NCBI GenBank assembly: GCA_944323585.1 | Contig: CALUTA010000034.1 | Location: forward strand, 1-11,785 | Length of the DNA: 11,785 nucleotides | Reading direction: 5' to 3' | From: Candidatus Gastranaerophilales bacterium | GTDB lineage: Bacteria > Cyanobacteriota > Vampirovibrionia > Gastranaerophilales > Gastranaerophilaceae | Shown here: piece by piece, positions 5,785 to 11,785 of the stretch | How the letters are laid out: each line of letters begins with the position of its first letter | Position numbering within the stretch: position 1 is the stretch's first letter | Program-made: the position numbers and the translations under genes | The notes under the pieces: model-generated | What the model saw: the letters and a program-made list of their open reading frames with translations, nothing else | The model's database searches: none | What the model was told of the DNA's origin: nothing

Positions 5785-6852
5785 TTATTTTACAACTTTA
5801 TGAAGTCCGTGCGGTTTATCAACGTTTCTTTTCAATTTCTTTGCGATCTCCAATGCCAGAAGCTGGCAAATGACAACAAGACAGAAAGATTTAACTATTT
5901 CACTTTCACAATCGATATTTACATTATAGTCCGCAGTTACTTTTTCGTTTGAATTTCCGAGTATGCAAAGCACAGGCTTGTAGTCTTCTTTAATTTTGTT
6001 CAAATTTTTAATGGCTGTATAACTCAAATCGTCTACACTTATATGAATTTGGGCGATTTTGTTATTCATAACCGCAACATGCCCGTGCATAAATTCACCT
6101 AAGATGCTTGAGTAAACATTGATATAAGAAGTTTCTTTAATTTTCAAAGAAGCTTCTCTTGCAAGAGCATAGGAAATTCCGTCAGCAGTTACAACAAGAT
6201 TTTTGTATTCCGACAACACTTGCGCAACTTTTTTGACTTCAGGCTGAAGCTCAAAAGTCTTTCGCACAAATTCAGGCAATGTTTTTAACTGTTCCAGATA
6301 TGGATCAATATCTATGCCTTTGTACGAAGCATACTTCAATACAAGAAGTGCGCAGCATATCATTTGCGCCGTAAGAGATTTTGTTGCTGCAATGCTTTTT
6401 TCTTCACCGGCGCAGCAGTCAATCTTGAAATCTGAAGCATTCCATATTGTCGAATCCTTTTTATTTGTTATGCACATTGTCTGCATGCCAAACTCTTTTG
6501 CTTTATTCAAAGCTTTGTTGGTATCCGAAGTTTCGCCCGACTGGGTTATAAACACATACAGAAAGTCGTTGTCATGCGGAATTACAGACTTCAACAAAAA
6601 TTCGCTTGAATACATTGCGCCTGCTTCTATATTTGCAAGATTTCCGAACAAATCTGCCGCAAACCTTGCACAATTGTAAGAAGATCCGCTTGCTACAAGC
6701 ACAACTTTTTTGATATCCGTCGGAATATCAAAGAGAATGTAATTATCGCTATTTATATGTGATGAAAGAATATTTTCAAGCACAATTGCCTGCTCAAAAA
6801 TTTCTTCTTCCATACTGGATTTTTTTTCTTGATCGCCTTCTTTAAAAAACAT
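5785..6852 (-). CDS. Stand-alone SIS-domain sugar-phosphate isomerase/deaminase (GlmS isomerase-half homologue, NagB-II-like)
   Basis: A 355-residue protein made only of the tandem SIS domains of glucosamine-6-phosphate synthase, without the N-terminal glutaminase. It opens with the family's M-x-x-E-I-x-E-Q (MEEEIFEQ, 14-21). SIS 1 has ASGSSYN (54-60), ITQSGETSDT (102-111) and ATKSLTAQ (156-163). SIS 2 has SLKIKETSYIN (235-245), GEFMHGHVAVM (252-262) and NVDKPHGLHK at the end. Lys237, Glu240, His256 and Lys352 match the GlmS isomerase residues K485, E488, H504 and K603. With no ammonia source fused, known relatives act as glucosamine-6-P deaminase (NagB-II), ammonia-dependent synthase, AgaS or FrlB-type deglycase; I favour a hexosamine-phosphate role. 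The ATG at 6852 has AGGTG 4 bases upstream; Met14 is an alternative with no such site. It follows gatB by 48 bases, probably co-transcribed. Confidence 0.85.
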   Translation of the reverse strand: MFFKEGDQEKKSSMEEEIFEQAIVLENILSSHINSDNYILFDIPTDIKKVVLVASGSSYNCARFAADLFGNLANIEAGAMYSSEFLLKSVIPHDNDFLYVFITQSGETSDTNKALNKAKEFGMQTMCITNKKDSTIWNASDFKIDCCAGEEKSIAATKSLTAQMICCALLVLKYASYKGIDIDPYLEQLKTLPEFVRKTFELQPEVKKVAQVLSEYKNLVVTADGISYALAREASLKIKETSYINVYSSILGEFMHGHVAVMNNKIAQIHISVDDLSYTAIKNLNKIKEDYKPVLCILGNSNEKVTADYNVNIDCESEIVKSFCLVVICQLLALEIAKKLKRNVDKPHGLHKVVK

Positions 6853-6900
6853 TTTTCACCTGTGCATGTATAATTAAACGTTTAAGTTACTCTGCAATTG

Positions 6901-8343
6901 CTACTCAAGAACTTCTTTCATTAAATCATTAACAGCCTTAGGGTTAGCCCGGCCTTTGGTTTCTTTCATTACCTGACCTACAAAGAATCCTAAAAGCTGA
7001 ACTTTGCCTGATTTATATTTAGCGACCTGTTCAGGGTTAGCGTCCGCAACTTTCTGACAGATTTCTTTAATTGCGCTTTCGTCGGAAATCTGGCTCAAGC
7101 CTCTTTTTTCAACAATTTCAGAAGCTTTTTCTCCGTTTTTCATCATATCAACGATAATCTGTTTTCCGATATTATTTGAAATTGTGCCTTTTTCAATCAT
7201 TGAAATTAATTCAACCAGATTTTCCGGTGTAAGTTTTGTATCTGTAATTTCAATATGGCCTTCTTTCAAATATGCGGCAATTTCGCCCATGATAAAGTTT
7301 ACAGCGATTTTCGGGGTTGCGCCGAGTTTAAGAACTTCGTCAAAGAAAAGAGCAAGCCCCATCTGTTCAACAATTACTGAGGCATCATATTCGCTTAAAC
7401 CTAAGCCCATATATCTCCGGCGCTTTGCTTCCGGAAGTTCAGGCATTTTGTCTTTAATTTCCTGAACCCATTCACGTGATATTTGAAGAGGCATCAAATC
7501 CGGCTCAGGAAAGTATCTGTAATCGTGAGCATCCTCTTTACCCCTCATAGACTTTGTTTCACGTGCATTGTCATCCCACAAACGTGTTTCCTGAACAACT
7601 TTTCCGCCTTCTTCAACAATTTCAATCTGTCTGTCGATTTCGTATTCAATTGCACGCTGGAGGGCTGAAAAACTGTTTACGTTTTTGATTTCGGCACGTG
7701 TTCCGAATACTTTGGAGCCTTTTGGCATAATTGAAATATTGGCATCACATCTCATTGAGCCTTCTTCAAGGTTTCCGTCGCAGACACCTATGTATCTTAC
7801 GATATTTCTGAGTTCTTCCATATAAGCTCTTGCCTCGTCAGAACTTCTCATATCGGGTTCAGATACAATCTCAAGAAGCGGAGTTCCCGCACGGTTCAGG
7901 TCAACAAGCGAATAGCTTGAACCTGCAAGGCCGTCAGCACCTGCGTGAACAAGTTTTCCGGCATCTTCTTCCAAATGCGCTCTTGTGATACCGATTCTTT
8001 TACCTTTAATGTCAATATATCCGTTTACACAAATAGGCTCATCATACTGAGATATCTGGTAACCTTTCGGAAGATCAGGATAAAAATATTGTTTTCTGTC
8101 GAATTTGCAGCGTTCCGGAATTTCACAGTTAAGAGCAAGACCGGTTAAAATCCCCATATTAACAACTTCTCTGTTCAATACAGGCAAAACCCCAGGCATA
8201 CCAAGTGTAATCGGGCTGGTTTCAGAGTTTGGCTCCTTGCCGAATTCTGTTCCGTCCGGTGCAAAAATTTTAGATTTTGTTTTTAATTGTGCATGGACTT
8301 CCAGGCCTATTACAACTTCATATTTATCTCTTAAACTTTCCAT
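6901..8343 (-). CDS. gatB: Aspartyl/glutamyl-tRNA(Asn/Gln) amidotransferase subunit B
   Basis: The kinase/tRNA-binding subunit of GatCAB, which phosphorylates and amidates misacylated Glu-tRNA-Gln and/or Asp-tRNA-Asn. It has 480 residues, full length for the family. Visible are IGLEVHAQL (12-20), the RKQYFYPDLPKGYQISQYDEPI block, THLEEDAGK-like HLEEDAGKLVH, SLVDLNRAGTPLLEIVSEPD, RCDANIS, DYRYFPEPDL, and the C-terminal YqeY-like tail ending LLGFFVGQVMKETKGRANP. The zinc-site cysteines found in many GatB proteins around residues 25-50 are absent (SKIFAPDGTEFGKEPNSETS), as in the Staphylococcus type. AAGGAG lies 5 bases before the ATG. gatA and gatC are not in the window, so the operon is split. 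Its presence suggests the organism lacks GlnRS, AsnRS or both. Confidence 0.97.
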   Translation of the reverse strand: MESLRDKYEVVIGLEVHAQLKTKSKIFAPDGTEFGKEPNSETSPITLGMPGVLPVLNREVVNMGILTGLALNCEIPERCKFDRKQYFYPDLPKGYQISQYDEPICVNGYIDIKGKRIGITRAHLEEDAGKLVHAGADGLAGSSYSLVDLNRAGTPLLEIVSEPDMRSSDEARAYMEELRNIVRYIGVCDGNLEEGSMRCDANISIMPKGSKVFGTRAEIKNVNSFSALQRAIEYEIDRQIEIVEEGGKVVQETRLWDDNARETKSMRGKEDAHDYRYFPEPDLMPLQISREWVQEIKDKMPELPEAKRRRYMGLGLSEYDASVIVEQMGLALFFDEVLKLGATPKIAVNFIMGEIAAYLKEGHIEITDTKLTPENLVELISMIEKGTISNNIGKQIIVDMMKNGEKASEIVEKRGLSQISDESAIKEICQKVADANPEQVAKYKSGKVQLLGFFVGQVMKETKGRANPKAVNDLMKEVLE

Positions 8344-8416
8344 AACTTCTCCTTATATATCGACTTTAGTTTAATCTTTTTTAAAGCGTTGGGAAAATCT
8401 CCCTTCTGACGTAAAT

Positions 8417-8446
8417 ATTCTATCACAAACATTTTTAAGAAGTCAG
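8417..8446 (-). promoter_or_regulatory. Promoter of gatB
   Basis: Minus-strand CTGACT (-35, 8441-8446), an 18-base spacer and TAGAAT (-10, 8417-8422), preceded by TGA for an extended TGnTAGAAT. It begins just after the SPOR gene stop and predicts a gatB leader of about 67 bases, so gatB can be expressed apart from the upstream cluster. I see no terminator between the SPOR gene and this promoter. Confidence 0.55.
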
Positions 8447-8450
8447 ATTT

Positions 8451-9227
8451 TTATTCTGCAACAACACGGGCAGGGAAATTGTTTTTCAACAAATCGTTTG
8501 CAACGCTCTGCGCTTTTTCGGCGGTGCTGAATGATCCTGCCTGCAGTGTGTAAGACCCGTTTATATTTTTTACAAAGACACTAATACCAGCACCGGACTC
8601 TGATATAATACCCTTTGCAACTTCAGCCTGAGCGGCAGAGGAATAACTTCCGACATAAACCTTATAAGTTTTTGGCGCAGGTGCAGGAACAGGCGCAGGA
8701 TTTGTCTGCTGAATATTTTCTGCCTGTGCCGTTGCTTTTGTTTCGGCCGGATGAACTTTTTCAGGTTCCGGAGCAGGAGTGGGGGCTGAAGTTTCAGCTT
8801 TTGATGTTTCTTCAACTGGCTGGCTCTGAGGTTGATCCAATACAATAGGTGCCTCCTCAGCATCCGATTCTGATTTTTCATCTTTCTGCTCCGGAATTAC
8901 AACTTTTTCGTCCAAAGACGTGTCTATAGTTGTTTCTGCAGTATCGGCCTTGTTATCTTCTTCCTGAATCTTTTTTAACCTGTCATCCACATTTCCACGG
9001 ACAATACCTTCTTCCTCGTAGGTAACTTCAGGTTCGTCACCTATTGCAATATCAACATCAGGCGACATTATCTTTGCACAGCCCAAAAAAGCCAGCAATA
9101 ATATGAAAAATGTTGATATAAACAGAACAAGCCCCTGATGAGGATTTTTTGATAATCTTTTTTTATACTCTCTGTAGCTTATATGGTCAGGATTAACAAT
9201 TTGTTTCGGTTCTTTTTGTTCGTCCAA
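8451..9227 (-). CDS. SPOR-domain inner-membrane protein (bitopic, FtsN-like layout)
   Basis: A 258-residue membrane-anchored protein. Residues 1-31 are charged and cytoplasmic. 32-50 is one transmembrane helix (LVLFISTFFILLLAFLG). About 55-187 is a long acidic, then Pro/Ala-rich spacer (PAPVPAPAPK near its end) able to cross the periplasm. 188-258 is a SPOR domain with the two typical half-repeats, YKVYVGSYSSAAQAEVAKGI and YTLQAGSFSTAEKAQSVAND. SPOR domains bind glycan strands stripped of stem peptides at division septa, so a role in division or wall remodelling is likely; the layout is that of FtsN or DedD, but sequence outside the SPOR domain is too plain to name it. The start is TTG, supported by AGGAG 7 bases upstream; there is no ATG at the N-terminus. 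It begins 2 bases after the upstream stop, so translation is probably coupled. Confidence 0.88.
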   Translation of the reverse strand: MDEQKEPKQIVNPDHISYREYKKRLSKNPHQGLVLFISTFFILLLAFLGCAKIMSPDVDIAIGDEPEVTYEEEGIVRGNVDDRLKKIQEEDNKADTAETTIDTSLDEKVVIPEQKDEKSESDAEEAPIVLDQPQSQPVEETSKAETSAPTPAPEPEKVHPAETKATAQAENIQQTNPAPVPAPAPKTYKVYVGSYSSAAQAEVAKGIISESGAGISVFVKNINGSYTLQAGSFSTAEKAQSVANDLLKNNFPARVVAE

Positions 9228-9229
9228 TG

Positions 9230-9784
9230 TTACACTCCTCTTACTTTTGTACTTGCAAGAACAATGTCCTCAAGTTCGTTTGCATAATGTTCCATAATTT
9301 CCTGTGCTAATTCTTTAATATCAGTAATGCCTAGATCATTTTGAAGCCCGCTTGCTTTGACTGGAGCCCCCTCTGAATTTATATTTACTCCGGTATGAAT
9401 TAATATTGAAGTTAATGATTTTGTTGCAATTGAAACAGTTAATTTTTTGCCGTTTACAAACAGGTCATCCCCGCTTCTTTCAACTTTTATTCCACGTTTT
9501 TCAAGAGCCTCTTTTATTATGCATATTAAAAGCCGCTGCCTGAAAACACCTTCTACAAGATTTACATTAAATTGTTCGGTAATAAAACTCAGCATGTTTT
9601 TGCTGTATATCGGCTCATTATTTATGACATCTTCGATATCAACCATTTCATCAAGTTTTACATCACATTCGCCGGTAAATGCGACTATTGCATCTCCCTG
9701 TATCTTAAAGTTTTTATAAATCCAATGCGGGCAAAGCTGGAATCCTTCGTATTTTATTTCACTATCTATAAGCTTGCATTTCAT
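9230..9784 (-). CDS. DUF366-family protein of unknown function, biotin/lipoate-ligase-like pattern
   Basis: A 184-residue soluble protein I place in the DUF366 family, known mainly from archaea and some bacteria, from the patterns GFQLCPHWIYKNFKIQGDAI (14-33), DIEDVINNEPIYSKNMLSFI (49-68) and VSIATKSLTSILIHTGVNIN (117-136). No function is established to my knowledge. GDDLFVNGKKLTVSIAT (105-121) followed by LIHTGVNIN (128-136) resembles the core of biotin and lipoate ligases (W/R-x-N-D-L-x-V-x-G-K-K-L-x-G ... G-I-G-I-N-V-N), which suggests it may bind an adenylate-type or cofactor ligand; that is inference. It sits 21 bases after queC and 2 bases before the SPOR gene. The ATG has only a distant AAGG (12 bases), so initiation may depend on coupling to queC. 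No signal peptide or membrane segment. Confidence 0.7.
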   Translation of the reverse strand: MKCKLIDSEIKYEGFQLCPHWIYKNFKIQGDAIVAFTGECDVKLDEMVDIEDVINNEPIYSKNMLSFITEQFNVNLVEGVFRQRLLICIIKEALEKRGIKVERSGDDLFVNGKKLTVSIATKSLTSILIHTGVNINSEGAPVKASGLQNDLGITDIKELAQEIMEHYANELEDIVLASTKVRGV

Positions 9785-9805
9785 AATTATTTTTTTACCT
9801 TAGAT

Positions 9806-10474
9806 TTAATCAAATAATTCTTTCACTATATCCGTATAGTTATTATACAACAAAGCATTTTTTAATCTCGTACAGGACTCACACTTGCCGCAATGTCTGT
9901 CGCCTCCGAGGTAGCAGCTTTGGACATAATTCAGCGGTATCCTGTTTTCAACCGCCAGTTTCACTATATCATTCTTGGTGCAATTTATCAAGGGCGCAAG
10001 CACTTTCGGGTGATTTTGCGTTGAATATTCAAACAATTTTTCGGCACGTTCTGTGAATTCTTTTGTATTATCAGGAAAAGTTGCACTCTCCTCTAAATTT
10101 GCACCGATAATTATATAATCAAAGTCTTCACTGTCCGCAAAACTGGCTGCAATATTCAAAAACAGACCGTTTCTGTTCGGCACCCAGACATTTTTGGCAC
10201 TGTCAGAAGGATTCAAAAGCCCGTCGCCTGTCGGAACAGCTGCTTCTGAGCACAAAGAGGTTTTTGTAATCTCTTTTAAAAAATCCAATTTTATAACTTT
10301 ATGTTCTATGTTGTAATATTCACAGATTTTTGAAGAAGCCTTTATTTCAGTTTGAGCAGCCTTCTGTCCATAATCAAATGTCAATGCAAGTTTTACGTTA
10401 TATTTTTGTGAAGCCAGCCCCAAACTCACAAGCGAATCCAGCCCGCCTGATAACAAAATTACGGATTTAGCCAT
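9806..10474 (-). CDS. queC: 7-cyano-7-deazaguanine (preQ0) synthase
   Basis: Converts 7-carboxy-7-deazaguanine to preQ0 with ATP and ammonia, in the queuosine tRNA-modification pathway. It has 222 residues, full length. The ATP-pyrophosphatase P-loop is SGGLDS (9-14), with FDYGQ (33-37), VWVPNRNG (96-103) and a C-terminal zinc site, Cys187, Cys195, Cys198 and Cys201 (SCYLGGDRHCGKCESC). The loop usually read as D-x-S-G-Y-P-D-C-R-x-x-F is instead LEESATFPDNTKEF (127-140), the form I associate with archaeal and related QueC. GAGGA lies 5 bases before the ATG. The ATG overlaps the end of the HEAT gene by 8 bases, so the two are translationally coupled. The other preQ0 genes (folE, queD, queE) are not in this window. 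Confidence 0.94.
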   Translation of the reverse strand: MAKSVILLSGGLDSLVSLGLASQKYNVKLALTFDYGQKAAQTEIKASSKICEYYNIEHKVIKLDFLKEITKTSLCSEAAVPTGDGLLNPSDSAKNVWVPNRNGLFLNIAASFADSEDFDYIIIGANLEESATFPDNTKEFTERAEKLFEYSTQNHPKVLAPLINCTKNDIVKLAVENRIPLNYVQSCYLGGDRHCGKCESCTRLKNALLYNNYTDIVKELFD

Positions 10475-11459
10475 CTAATTCCTCTTTGAATTTCTGTGCA
10501 AACTTTTCATCTTCATCAGTTTCGTATTCATCAATCATTGAAACAGCTTCAACTTTCAAAACATCACTGTATAAAGGCTCTCTTATGACTTCATCCAAGA
10601 CGGATCGCCCATGAAGATTGTAAAGCGCTACAAGTGCATTTTTTTTAACCTCGTCATCATCGTCAAACAGACAGGACTTGATTGTTTCATAAGCTTCAGG
10701 ATGATCGCTTTCCATTATAGCCTCTATTGCATTTATTCTGATTTGAGCGGATTCGTCCATCAAAGACATTTTCAAAGCATTAAAAACTCTCTCATCAGCC
10801 CCCAGTCTTAATTTTCCGAGAGCCTCAATCACACGTTCTTTCAAAAAAGTGAATTTATCAATAATACCCTGTTTGGTTTCAAGAATACTTACAAGAGGAT
10901 CAACAGCCCGCATATCGCCGAGCATTCCAAGTGCTGATGCGGCTGATTCTCTTAAATAAACTGATTTTTCTTCTTCATCTTTAACAACGTCAATCAAAGG
11001 CGCCACAGCATACTTGTCACCGATTCGTCCGAGAGCATCCGCGCATGCAAAGCGGACTTTATAATTTTCATCTTTATTATTCAAACAATACAATAAAGGT
11101 GTAACCGCTGATGTGTCACGGTAATTCGCAATAGCTTTTGCGCACATTACACGCAGATTTATATAACTTTCCCTTTCTTCAGGATTTAAGTTGTCAGTGT
11201 TTTTCAAAAGCAGCATATCCACAAGAACCGAAAGTGTTGAATAATTCCTAAACCTGTCAGCAAGAGCAATTACATGCATTAAAACTTCAACCGACTTGGA
11301 ATTCGTCAGAATATAATTATAAATTTTTATCAGATCTTCAGAGCCAAAAACCTCATCCAGCGCTGTTATGCGGGAAATTAAATCATAAGTATTTGTCGTA
11401 TCTAACAAACTATATTTGTCGGCTATCGCCTCTAAATTTAATTTGTCGTCTTCCGCCAT
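10467..11459 (-). CDS. HEAT-repeat protein (PBS-lyase-like HEAT repeats)
   Basis: A 330-residue alpha-solenoid protein with no signal peptide, presumably a cytoplasmic protein-binding scaffold. From about residue 110 onward it carries successive HEAT units, clearest in VRFACADALGRIGDKYAVAP, LRESAASALGMLGDMRAVDP, VIEALGKLRLGADERVFNAL, IRINAIEAIMESDHPEAYET and VKKNALVALYNLHGRSVLDE. These fit the short HEAT/phycocyanobilin-lyase-like pattern (alanine-rich helix, G-x-I/L-G-D turn, D/A-V-x-P-L helix). No catalytic residues are evident, and the repeats alone do not show lyase activity. The frame is open upstream to 11534, but the ATG at 11459 is chosen because AAGGGG lies 7 bases before it, a promoter sits just upstream, and the extra N-terminus is low-complexity. 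It heads the cluster with queC. Function unknown. Confidence 0.85.
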   Translation of the reverse strand: MAEDDKLNLEAIADKYSLLDTTNTYDLISRITALDEVFGSEDLIKIYNYILTNSKSVEVLMHVIALADRFRNYSTLSVLVDMLLLKNTDNLNPEERESYINLRVMCAKAIANYRDTSAVTPLLYCLNNKDENYKVRFACADALGRIGDKYAVAPLIDVVKDEEEKSVYLRESAASALGMLGDMRAVDPLVSILETKQGIIDKFTFLKERVIEALGKLRLGADERVFNALKMSLMDESAQIRINAIEAIMESDHPEAYETIKSCLFDDDDEVKKNALVALYNLHGRSVLDEVIREPLYSDVLKVEAVSMIDEYETDEDEKFAQKFKEELDG

Positions 11460-11501
11460 GTTAAAACCCCTTGAATTTACCCCGCTTTCTAAGAAAAAAA
11501 T

Positions 11502-11529
11502 ACTATAAATACGTTTTTTTTTCAAGCAA
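11502..11529 (-). promoter_or_regulatory. Possible promoter of the HEAT-queC cluster
   Basis: Minus-strand TTGCTT (-35, 11524-11529), a 16-base spacer that includes a 9-base A-run, and TATAGT (-10, 11502-11507). The expected start near 11495 gives a leader of about 36 bases with the AAGGGG ribosome binding site. The -35 match is only partial. Confidence 0.45.
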
Positions 11530-11556
11530 TTCACAAATTTTCATAAAAACAAAGAC

Positions 11557-11584
11557 TTGAAAATAAAAATTTATTTGATAGAAT
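11557..11584 (+). promoter_or_regulatory. Promoter of tRNA-Arg
   Basis: TTGAAA (-35, 11557-11562), a 16-base AT-only spacer apart from its end, and TAGAAT (-10, 11579-11584) preceded by TGA (extended TGnTAGAAT). It predicts a start near 11591, about 50 bases before the mature tRNA 5' end. Confidence 0.6.
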
Positions 11585-11590
11585 TTTTTT

Positions 11591-11625
11591 GTACCTCTGC
11601 AAATATATATAACAATAGGAGGCAC
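11591..11625 (+). other. tRNA leader with a consensus Shine-Dalgarno-like AGGAGG in a small hairpin
   Basis: The tRNA precursor leader contains AGGAGG (11617-11622), but no ATG, GTG or TTG follows at a usable distance. GTACCTC (11591-11597) can pair with GAGGCAC (11619-11625) with one mismatch, over a 21-base AT-rich loop. It may be a processing element or chance. Confidence 0.3.
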
Positions 11626-11640
11626 ATCACAACTAAATAA

Positions 11641-11714
<74 letters not shown>

Positions 11715-11716
11715 AT

Positions 11717-11747
11717 AAAAAAGACTTCTCTTCCGGAGTCTTTTTTT
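11717..11747 (+). terminator. Intrinsic terminator of tRNA-Arg
   Basis: AAAAAAGACT (11717-11726) pairs with AGTCTTTTTT (11737-11746) over a 10-base loop, ending in a 7-base T-run, starting 2 bases after the mature tRNA end. The A/T symmetry makes it potentially active in both directions. Confidence 0.85.
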
Positions 11748-11785
11748 GTTATGGATGGATATATCTCTCCCGACGGAGGTTCTTG

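Noticed and set aside
5755..5790. A terminator after the SIS gene on the minus strand (AATC-GGACG-GATT-TTG)
   Set aside because: The stem is only 4 base pairs with a short T-run; too weak to call.
8570..8881. A minus-strand alternate frame rich in Arg, Lys, Gln and Leu inside the SPOR gene
   Set aside because: It is a frame shadow of the Pro/Ala/Glu-rich spacer; the SPOR frame has the domain, the membrane helix and the ribosome binding site.
9075..9090. A lipoprotein cleavage site at FLGC (Cys50) in the SPOR protein
   Set aside because: The -3 position is Phe, the -2 is Leu, and 31 charged residues precede the helix; a signal-anchor helix fits better.
11751..11785. A possible gene start, ATGGATGGATATATC, at the right edge
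   Set aside because: It begins directly after the terminator T-run with no ribosome binding site, and only 11 codons are visible.

Overview
The window looks like chromosomal core-genome DNA from an AT-rich, Gram-negative bacterium. KDO-8-phosphate synthase (kdsA) and an OmpA-family protein imply an LPS-bearing outer membrane. gatB implies that Gln-tRNA and/or Asn-tRNA is made by transamidation. The tRNA gene does not encode its CCA end. Promoters are of the ordinary sigma-70 type (TTG.../TATAAT or TAGAAT), not the Bacteroidetes type. A WhiG/FliA-type sigma factor with no flagellar genes nearby, together with the other genes, makes a non-photosynthetic cyanobacterial relative (Melainabacteria/Gastranaerophilales) my best guess, but the window alone does not prove it. 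I see no insertion sequence, prophage, CRISPR array, toxin-antitoxin pair or defence island.

Layout. Positions 1-280 hold no gene: a small inverted repeat and a nearly G-free tract of TTCAAC/TTCAC units lead to a sigma factor gene (+). This converges, with a 4-base overlap, on a secreted MotB/OmpA-like protein (-), which lies downstream of an M16 peptidase-family gene that has lost its zinc motif (-). Between 2967 and 3077 are two divergent, well-formed promoters. The rightward one drives kdsA - metallo-beta-lactamase-fold hydrolase - pheS, closed by a hairpin terminator at 5624-5657. Its -10 box sits so close to the kdsA ATG that the mRNA should be leaderless.

From 11459 back to 5785 all genes are on the minus strand. 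First come a HEAT-repeat protein, queC (8-base overlap), a DUF366-like protein and a TTG-started membrane-anchored SPOR protein, all tightly packed. After a 107-base gap with its own promoter come gatB and a stand-alone SIS-domain sugar-phosphate isomerase/deaminase. At the right end, divergent from the HEAT gene, is a tRNA-Arg(ACG) gene with its own promoter and terminator.

The genes serve envelope synthesis (kdsA, OmpA-like, SPOR, perhaps the SIS enzyme), translation (pheS, gatB, tRNA-Arg, and queC through queuosine) and protein turnover or unknown roles (M16-like, MBL-fold, HEAT, DUF366). I did not find a convincing undescribed multi-gene system. The items most worth a second look are the leaderless kdsA transcript, the zinc-site-less M16 protein, the DUF366 protein with its biotin/lipoate-ligase-like pattern beside an archaeal-flavoured QueC, and the atypical PheS.
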